Shown here piece by piece: positions 56,037-64,000 of a DNA stretch of 64,000 nucleotides (positions are counted from its first letter, which is position 1; each line of letters opens with the position of its first letter). The translations under genes and the position numbers were made by a program. The notes under the pieces were generated by a model. The model was not told the DNA's origin. It saw nothing but the letters and a program-made list of their open reading frames with translations, and searched no databases. Origin of the DNA: Spizellomyces sp. 'palustris' (Eukaryota; Chytridiomycota; Chytridiomycetes; Spizellomycetales; Spizellomycetaceae); contig QEAR01000010.1 in assembly GCA_006535965.1 (NCBI GenBank), positions 304,535 through 368,534 on the forward strand, in the 5' to 3' direction.

Positions 56037-57608
56037 CTACACTACGACCCCAGCTACCGCCGGCCGCGAACGATCCGTCAAGTAGACATGCCCATCAACA
56101 TGTCTTTCTCGCTCTAAAGGCATCCAGGGCACTGCCGGGCAGCGTGGAATGGGTTTAGGGGTGTATTGCGAGCGCATAGTGGTTCCCCAGTCCCGGTCGT
56201 CGTGCTGTGGATTGTACGTCGCCCTTGGTCTGAAGTCAGCCTCGCGAGTTGGGTGTGCGGGAGGCTGGTAATCCAGGCGGTGTGTGCTTGTCGCATCAAA
56301 CTTTGTTGGAACCGCTTGGTACTTGGGGACAATGCGCAGAATCCTCTCCACCGTTTTCGGTTGATAGTTGTCGTGGTCTGCAGGCAAACGTGTGTCAAAG
56401 ATGCAGTCGAACAGAGATAAGAGGACAACACTTACATGTAGTACAATCCTGGAAAATGGATTGGTTAGGAGTGTACACAGCCTTTTTCTTCGGTTCCTTG
56501 GTTGGTAAGGTCCAACGACGGAAGCTGTCTCTGTTGGTGGTTACACCTTCAAACTTCACCGGAGACACCACATACGCTTGACGGGGAGCCTAAGCTTTGA
56601 ATGAGCAATGAAGCCGATGGAAAATTAGGAAAGAAAGGGTATACCATGGACAAGGAACACCTAGGTAACTGATGACCCACGTATGTTGCGCCTGTCGTCG
56701 ACTTAAATTCCCTGTGCTCGCCTTATATAAACGTCGTAAAGTAGCGCCAATCACGGTTACAACTTACCTGTCTTCTGTTGAACTGACGTAGCTGGCTACT
56801 TCTCGAGACTTTGCTGGAGGAGGAACAGGCCAGGCGCGATAATCGGCATCGTGTGTCGTTACACCTTCAAATCTGGTATTAGGTTTGAGGTAGTCAGCAG
56901 CCTTCCGAAAAGGCCTGGATTGCAATTCAAACGGGCGGAAGTCCCGTCTGTTGGTGGTCTGGCCATCGAATTTGGCTATGAAATAACTACCATTAGCAGT
57001 AGTTCAACACATCAGAATGCGATCAATGCTCACCAGTGTTCTCAATATGGTTTGCTTTGGGTCTCATTGATGATACAGTGGTGATTGGCCAAGCAGGGAA
57101 ATCATGCTTCTGAGTAGTGGTAGAATCAAACGGAGCGTCATTCCCAGCATAAACGACCTTTTTGGGCTAGCGGTACGCATAAGAAGCTGGGCAGAGATAC
57201 ACTTTTAAGCAAAGCACTTACCGGCATCTGCGGGGGAAATGCGTGAGCTACAAACTTTTCCCGACTATCTCCAATAAAGGACAGTTTAGCACTTGATAAT
57301 GCATTTATCAGATTGAGTGGAACGTCTCATACTTCTCAGTTGAACCATAAAAATCCCCTCCAATTGAGAGCTGCTGGGGATGGGCCTTGCCCCGCAATCG
57401 TCTCTCCGTCTGATACTTCACATAATTGTCTCCATATTCTGAAAGGATCTTATGTTTCAATAGGGCGCTGGAAAAAATGAGACATGTTCCTACCGGTATG
57501 AGCATCAAGATGCCCTTCCACAGTTCTTGCGACTTTGCACAACTTGTGCCTGCCGCAGGTGCAAACGGCGCAGATGCATTTTTCTTCATGCTTCCTAGAA
57601 TCATGCAT
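56037..57608 (-). CDS. SAXO-type stabiliser of axonemal microtubules
   Basis: SAXO (FAM154/STOP-like) proteins bind flagellar microtubules, using an N-terminal Cys-rich block and repeated 'Mn' modules. The start at 57608 gives MHDSRKHEEKCICAVCTCGR with HKLC, the family N-terminal signature (CxCxxCxCGRHxC). It is followed by EYGDNYVKYQTERRLRGKAH and then repeated modules of the form F(D/E)G.TT...D(F/Y): YGSTEKYETF, FDATTTQKHDFPAWP, KFDGQTTNRRDFRPFELQSR, RFEGVTTHDADYRAWPVPPP, KFDATSTHRLDYQPPAHPTR. The C-terminus has DWGTTMRSQYTPK and GHVYL. At least five modules, separated by introns. It is head-to-head with DTWD1 (215 bp). Confidence 0.85.
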
Positions 57609-57823
57609 TGTAGAAAGCGCCAATCTATTACAGTGTTACCACGAGTACGAGAAAGTTGAAGCAAGGTCTTCCACGATATATATCAGCTATTCATTCATGC
57701 AACTTATATCCGATCAGCCAAAAATCAAAAAATAGCATCGGGGAATTTGAACCTTTAGCTGTAGGTAAGCAGAACGCGTGACTAAACCTTCTTTAAAAAT
57801 ACTCTGCTGGACCTGTCCTACGT

Positions 57824-58902
57824 ATGGCAACGGCCATGCGCAAAACGGGCATTGGTTCCCAACAGGACAGTTCAGATCCGTTCGGGGCATTCGATATTGA
57901 CGAAGCAGATTTGGAGCCACTCTATCATCAGGACCGGTTATGCTGTCCACAATGCAGACGAAATCACAAAGTTTTTTGCCCACGCTGCGGTAATTTTGAC
58001 AAGACTGTTTCCCGCAAAAAAGAATGGAACTTACTTTTCTATATGCCTTTCTTACGTTACTATAGGCATACCATTAGGCCATAGACCTCCCCATGTGAAA
58101 TTGCCGATATCTGTGGACATGTATGTTCGACAAGCAGTGTTCCAGAGCTATGACACTCATTCACATCCTGCAGTTACCGGGACCCACGAGAAACTGAAGG
58201 CAAAAGTACGTCAGCACATGCGCGCATCATTGCTCCTAATTCAGTTACAGTTAAGGTATGCCTCTGCATGTCGTCCACCATGTACCAGAAGGCCAATATA
58301 AGTATGGTTGTAGGTAGAAAATATGGTGAAAGCGCCGGACACATCGAGCATCACAAAGTATCCAGATCCACAACGATGTCTTCTTCTCTTTCCCTCAGAG
58401 GTGTGAGCTGCATGATTTGGCTTCTGACCTGTTGCTGTGTTTGTGATCAATTCCTTCGTACGGCTAGGATGCCTTACCGCTAGATGACATAAAACCAGGT
58501 TCTTTCGACAAGCTGATTGTGCTTGATGGAACGTGGAAACAAGGGAAGGCGATGGCTGGTGCAATAGCTGGTCAGAACTTTCAGAAAGTGTCTATCCGAA
58601 GTCGCCGGACCCTCTTTTGGCGTTACCAGCCTTTTGGAGAGAGCTACCTGTCGACGATTGAAGCAGTGTACTGGTTCTTTCGAGACTTTCATGACGCATA
58701 TAGCAGAGATCCTTACGATGGTCGCTACGACAATCTATTATTCTATTTTAAACTGCAGTGGGGCCTGATTCAAGGCATCTATTCTAGAAATCCACAGAAA
58801 CAGTTCACCTCAAGGAAATTGGATGGGGCAAGTTACATCCGGGGAAGGGCCAGACTGCAGAATAATGCGAGTCCTCCTGATACGGAGGAAACGCAAATTT
58901 AG
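57824..58902 (+). CDS. DTWD1: DTW-domain tRNA-uridine aminocarboxypropyltransferase (DTWD1)
   Basis: DTWD1 makes acp3U in tRNA from S-adenosylmethionine. After an N-terminal region with a CxxC pair of pairs (LCCPQCRRNHKVFCPRCG) come LPISVDIYRDPRETEGKSTS, AHARIIAPNSV, YPDPQRCLLLFPSEDALPLD, the DTW signature LDGTWKQGKAM, RSRRTLFWRYQPFGESYLST with IEAVYWFF, and YDGRYDNLLFYFKLQWGLIQ. All are standard DTWD1 blocks. The W-containing motif here is DGTW, with Gly at the variable position. Introns near 58012-58073, 58124-58189, 58257-58307 and 58408-58468 keep the frame. SMC4 starts 155 bp downstream on the same strand. Confidence 0.9.
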
Positions 58903-59057
58903 TATCAAATGTAGTGTAATGCATGAAAAGAATGTAAATACGTTCGTAAAGGTCATGTCGCGGTAAGCGTGGCTTGGGTGTCCAATGGGTCGGACATGTA
59001 TTTGGGCCACACTTCGTCCCTGCAAAGCACGCTTACTGACGATCTTCCCAACACACC

Positions 59058-62000
59058 ATGTTATCACATGTAGAGGGCTTAATAGCTGAGCAAGTCAGTA
59101 CTCAAGCAGCAGGCGAACTGAAACAACTACCTCATTTTCATGTCGTCCTATACTAATTATCCTCATGCCAGCCTCCCGAAGGTGCTCGACCGCGCATGGT
59201 CATATCTAAAATGGCGCTCAGAAATTTCAAGTCGTATGCAGGGACGGTTGAAATCGGCCCTTTTCATAAGGTTTGAATGACCTTTTTCTGCAGCAATTAC
59301 CAGCAAACGCTCATCAGCTTGTTTTTTCCAGTCCTTCACCTCAATAGTCGGACCCAACGGGTCTGGAAAATCGAACGTTATTGACTCGCTCTTGTTTGTG
59401 TTTGGGTTCAAAGCGAAGAAGATGAGACAAGGAAAGCTATCTGAACTCATTCACAACTCCACACACCACCAGAACCTAGATAGTTGCAGTGTCGAGGTGC
59501 ACTTCTGCGAAATTATAGACTTGGTATCTCTGAAATGATAATATTTCCTGCATCATGTGTTCACAAGAATTCTAATGCTAGTCTATGGATAGCCAGGGCC
59601 GGATGCTTTTAAGATGGTTGAGGGCTCTGATCTGGTGGTGTCACGATCTGTTGAACGAGGCGGAAGTGATAGAGCGCCAGATAAGAGCATCTATCGGATC
59701 AATGGACGAACAAGTAGTTTCACAGAGGTGACCGGCCTGCTAAAAAGTAAGGGTGTTGACCTGGAGCATAAGCGGTTTTTAATTCTTCAAGTAGGCGCAG
59801 TATCGATTATTGGACGTATACGTGCCTATGACTAACACTGTTGATCAATAGGGGGAAGTGGAGTCAATTTCTCTCATGAAGCCTAAAGCCCAGAATGAAC
59901 ATGAAGATGGGCTGCTCGAGTATCTAGAAGACATTATTGGAACATCCCGCTATAAACAACCCATTGAGGATGCAAACAAGCAGCTCGATGAATTAAACGA
60001 GGAACGTTCCGAGAAGCTGAATCGACTAAAATTTGTGGAGAGGGATAAGAAGTCATTAGAGGTACATGAGATATCCATCTATTTGACGCTATTGCGTGGA
60101 TTTACAAATCACAATTACTTGCTCTGTTTAAAATAGTCAAAAAGAAAAGACGCCGAAGACTTCATTCACACAGAAAATTTGCTTAAGAAGAAAAAGAATG
60201 CACTCTATCATATTTACCTCGCCGAGTGCACCTTTGAAATTGCCAGCCTTAGTTCCACCATAGAGTCGCTAAATGTCAAGCGGGAAGGCGAAAGTCGGAG
60301 ATTCATGACGTTGAAAGAAGAAGTGAACTCGTTGGAGCAAAGCCATAGTACCATACAGAACGATTACAATGTAATGACATAGTATGAGATCAAATGCTTT
60401 ATGACTTACTGACGACTTTGATCAGTCTATAGCAGCAAAGGCCAAATCAGTTCGGGACGAACTGCAACGATATGATCGCGCGGAGGTCGAACTCAAAGAA
60501 AAAGAAGCCCATCTGCAAAAGAAGCTGAAAAAGCTCTCCAGTGTCCTTCACAAAGTAGGGGCTTAGTAATTTACTTCAGGTGGATGCCAATGCTGATAGA
60601 GTTGCAGGAAAGTTTGCAGCGTTCAGAGAATGAAACTTGGATTCACAACTTCGATGCGGATATGGAGAAAGCCCAATCGGAGGCTGGTGAGCTGACATCA
60701 CGTCTTGCCGCCGAGGAGAAGGCACTTGAAGCGATCAGGGAAAGTCTAAAAGGTGTCAAGCTAGGAGGTTCTGCATAATAGAGGACTGAGCTGATGCAAG
60801 TGTCATAGGCAAGACGGAGGTCTTTCAAAAACAAATCGAAAAGAAGCAGGAAGAGTTAGCTCCTTGGATGGAGAGAATAAATGAAAAGCAAGCCGCATTA
60901 GACGTTGCGTCATCGGAGAGGGAACTACTAGAGCAGAAAATAACATCTTCGAAAACTGCATTGAAAGAAGCAGAGCAGAAAGTTGTGGAGCTTCGGGCTT
61001 TACTTGGGAGGAAGGTAACATTGCTCCTCGACCGCTTGTGGTGTATTTTCTTAAATGTTTTAAACATAAAATTATATAGCAAAGGGAGCTTTCACTAATA
61101 CGTGAGTCGCGAGAGGCTCTGGAAGCGAAAAACAGACGTCTTCAGGAGGCAATGCAGGAGTGTACGATTAAGGAACAGGACCTGCGCAAATCTGTCACGC
61201 AGTCGCGGCAGAAGGCGGACGAAGCGAAGGTGTCCCTGCAGGCAGCTCAAACCAGAGGCAAAGTGCATACAAGTTTGATCCAGCAGAGCCACACCGGCAG
61301 AATTCCAGGGATCTGTGTGAGCATCAGCCAGCGGAACTAACCACCCTATCACTTTCCTGTTGGCTCAATTATCACTTCAAACGTAGGGACGGTTGGGAGA
61401 CCTTGGCGTGATTGATGATGCCTACGACATTGCCGCCACCACCGCATGCGGCGCCCTCGATGCAATTGTCGTTGAAACGGTAGATGCGGGACAGAAATGC
61501 ATCGAATTTTTGCGAAAGCAAAGCCTTGGCCGGGCAACCTTTATCTGCTTGGACAAGCTCAAACAGGGAAATCGAGATCCCATTGACACTCCCGAAAGGG
61601 TGCCACGTTTATTTGACTTGATCAAACCAAAACATCCCAAATATGCTCAGGCTTTTTATCAAGTACTGCAAGATACTTTAGTGGCAAAAGACTTGGAGCA
61701 AGCGAATCGGATAGCTTTCGGTAATTCGCGACGGTATCGCGTTGTTACGCTTGATGGACAGCTTATTGACACTTCCGGGACCATGAGCGGCGGAGGAAAC
61801 AAACCACATCGTGGGGGAATGAGCTCTAAATTTGCAGCTGACGGGGTTACGCAAGCAACTGTGGTCCAACTCGAGAAAGCGAAGGAACAGATTGAAGGGG
61901 TGTTGCAAGAACTGCTCGAGAAGCGCCGCCAGTTGGGGCAGCAGATTGATGAGTGTGCAGGCCAGCTGCCCGCTGTTGAGCTAGAATTGACAAAGGTTGA

Positions 62001-63909
62001 AATGGACGTGAAGTCGCTGCAGGAAGGGTTGGCGGACGCAGAGAAGCACGCAGAGATTGTCAGGTGCGCTGAATGGCAGCAACTGTGCCGCATAAAAATT
62101 GTTTTTGACCTTGATAGAAATCATTGATAGAAATCAACAACAAGGGCCGAGCACCGAAGACCTGTCTCGCCGCGACGAACTCAACAGCATTATATCTAAG
62201 CTCACCAAGCAGGCAAGTAATCTGCAGGCAAGTGCGACCGTAATCCAAGAAGACATCAAGGAGCTACAAGGCAAAATTCTCGAAGTCGGCGGGGTGCGGC
62301 TAAGAACGCAACAAGCGAAGGTTGATGGCGTTAACGAAGAGATTGGCATAAATAACACGAGAATAACGAAGCTGCAAGTGGAGCGTTCAACAAGAGATAA
62401 AGCAGTGGCTAAGATACTGAAAAGCATCCACAAGAATCAGACTGAACTCGACAGTGTTAAGACGGAAATCGAGAGCATCGCTGCCGATCTGGAGGGTCAA
62501 CAGTCCGCAGCTAGTCAAGTGAAGGGGAAAGTTAAAGAGGCTCAGCAGGTTGGTTGAGAGTGGCGCCCTGGTGACTACATTCGCCATTCATCTTCATCTA
62601 TTCAATATTTGCACAGGTGCTGGAGACGAAGGAAACAGAGCTGGAGCAAATAAAGGAAATACTTGACGAGAAAACGGAAGAGATAAACGAGATGCGCAAA
62701 TTTGAGGTATCCCTAGATGCAATTACGAATCCTAGCAAAGTGCAAGGTCTCGTTAACCTTCCGATCAGGTCGAAACTAAGGCACAGCTTGACAAAGCGAA
62801 GGAGGGATTGGCAACCAAATTGAAACAACAGAAATATTATCAAAACGAAATTTCGTGCAATCTTCGATTACAGTCAACTGGGTAACGTTTCTAATATTCT
62901 TTGCCTTTGAGCTACGTGGTGATTGATGCAATTTTAGGTTTGAGTCAGATGACGAGGACCTGGAGCTCCAGCAGTACACAGCCGAACAGGTGGGCGCCTT
63001 GAACAAGGAAGAAGTGGAAGCGGATATTCAGAGACTTCAAGGTGACAGCATTTTTCTGTGTACCTTGGCCGTCCATTTTATCCTAAACCGGTATTTTGCA
63101 GCCAAAGTGAATGAGGGTACTCCAAACCTGACCGTCCTAGAAGAATACAGGCAGAAGCGTGAGGCGTATCTCGCACAAGCAAAGGTGTTGGAAGAGGTAA
63201 CTCTACGACGTGATGAAGCAAAGAAGTCTTACGATGAGCTCCGGAATAAGCGGCTGGCTGAATTCATGGAAGGCTTCACTGCTATATCACAAAAACTAAA
63301 GGAAATGTATCAGGTTCGTGCTCCTCCTCAAGTTGGGTTGATCAACGTGTTAATAGCATCGCCACGTCACTGATGTGGCATTTTAGATGATTACTCTTGG
63401 CGGTAACGCCGAACTCGAGCTGGTTGATAGCCTGGATCCCTTCTCAGAAGGAATTATATTCAGTGTCATGCCGCCCAAGAAAAGCTGGAAGAACATTTCG
63501 AACCTCTCTGGGGGGGAGAAAGTAAGCAACCTAGAACAAGTTGGCCTCTAGTAAAATCGCAGAAACTCTGACGCTCGCGCTTCGATAGACGCTTAGCTCG
63601 CTGGCTCTGGTGTTTGCATTGCATCATTTCAAGCCGACGCCTCTCTACGTAATGGACGAGATCGACGCGGCCCTCGACTTCCGTAATGTCTCAATCGTGG
63701 CAAACTACATTAAAGAAAGAACGAAGAATGCACAGTTTGTAATTATTAGTTTGCGAAACAATATGTTTGAGTTGGCTGATCGGTTGGTAGGGATATATAA
63801 GGTACGTTATGATGTTGTGCTTTCCAAATGGGCATCCTTCTCACTTGCTTAACTTAAGACGGATAACACCACGAAAAGTATCACCATTAATCCTACTGCT
63901 GTTGCCTGA
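59058..63909 (+). CDS. SMC4: Condensin subunit SMC4
   Basis: SMC4 pairs with SMC2 as the ATPase core of condensin. A short first exon (59058-59093, MLSHVEGLIAEQ) is followed by an intron with a perfect TACTAAT branch point 20 nt before its AG; exon 2 starts at 59172. Then NFKSYAGTVEIGPFHK, Walker A GPNGSGKSN, FGFKAKKMRQGKLSELIHNS, HEDGLLEYLEDIIGTSRYKQ, long coiled coils, the hinge (GRLGDLGVIDDAYDIAATTA, TFICLDKLK), GGNAELELVDSLDPFSEGII, signature SNLSGGEKTLSSLALVFALH, Walker B PLYVMDEIDAALDFRNVSIV and FVIISLRNNMFELADRLVGI. The last exon gives TDNTTKSITINPTAVA-stop at 63907-63909. The N-terminal extension is much shorter than in yeast or human. Confidence 0.95.
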
Positions 63910-64000
63910 TATGAGTGTACATATAATATATATCTAAGTATATGGGATCTGCACCCTTATAATAATCTACAACGATATATACATAGTGTGCGGGAAAATA

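Noticed and set aside
59163-59450. Minus-strand 95-codon frame at the start of SMC4
   Set aside because: Antisense shadow of the SMC4 exon that encodes the Walker A loop (GPNGSGKSN) on the plus strand.
61659-62093. Minus-strand 144-codon Ser/Cys-rich frame
   Set aside because: Antisense to the SMC4 hinge and coiled-coil exon; composition is a reflection of Glu/Lys-rich codons.
1-64000. tRNA, rRNA, CRISPR array or transposon
   Set aside because: Scanned for tRNA B-box-like GGTTCGA contexts, long terminal or inverted repeats and direct-repeat arrays by eye. GGTTCGA-like matches near 10058 and 27575 lack a cloverleaf, and no array or transposase motif was seen.

Overview
This window is eukaryotic nuclear DNA. 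Genes are split by many short GT-AG introns, mostly 40-130 nt, some with TACTAA-like branch points, and several genes have very small exons. The gene set combines fungal/opisthokont housekeeping genes (SEC24, HAL2-type nucleotidase, G3BP-like, SF3A1, SLX4, acyl-CoA oxidase, CDC27, SMC4, beta-adaptin) with proteins of motile cilia and flagella (IFT139/TTC21B, a SAXO-type microtubule-stabilising protein, LRRIQ1). That mix points to a flagellated fungus such as a chytrid. The assignment is an inference from gene content, not a phylogeny. No tRNA, rRNA, CRISPR or recognisable transposon was seen.

Layout. 1-16 kb: left-edge partial proline-rich gene (-), SEC24 (+), HAL2/MET22 (-), a membrane BTB protein (+), a small basic protein (+), LRRIQ1 (-). 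16-27 kb: G3BP-like NTF2+RRM protein (+), Cdc25/Ych1-like rhodanese phosphatase (-), INO80E-like coiled coil (+), SF3A1 (-), SLX4 (+). 27-41 kb: ARL8 (+), SLC35B1/HUT1 transporter (-), an unassigned protein (+), acyl-CoA oxidase (-), a FIRRM/C1orf112-like helical-repeat protein (+), CDC27/APC3 (-), ERH (-). 41-52 kb: UBE2Z (+), a second E2-fold protein lacking the catalytic cysteine (+), IFT139 (+), LST2-like protein (-), YIPF6 (+). 52-64 kb: AP-1/2 beta-adaptin (-), SAXO (-), DTWD1 (+), SMC4 (+), complete to its stop near the right edge.

The genome is compact. About ten head-to-head gene pairs share intergenic spans of roughly 190-770 bp, most of them 190-430 bp, and tails often lie 100-400 bp apart. 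Pathways represented are COPII/Golgi/endosome traffic (SEC24, YIPF6, beta-adaptin, ARL8, LST2-like), cell cycle and chromosomes (CDC27, SMC4, SLX4, FIRRM-like, INO80E-like), RNA (SF3A1, ERH, G3BP, DTWD1), the flagellum (IFT139, SAXO, LRRIQ1) and ubiquitin (UBE2Z plus the inactive-looking E2). The most unusual items are the BTB protein with a membrane segment at each end, the E2-like gene with Tyr where the active-site Cys should be, a one-codon first exon in ERH, a 13-nt internal microexon in UBE2Z, a candidate 16-nt intron (or indel) in the LST2-like gene, and paired bZIP-type sites upstream of the G3BP gene.
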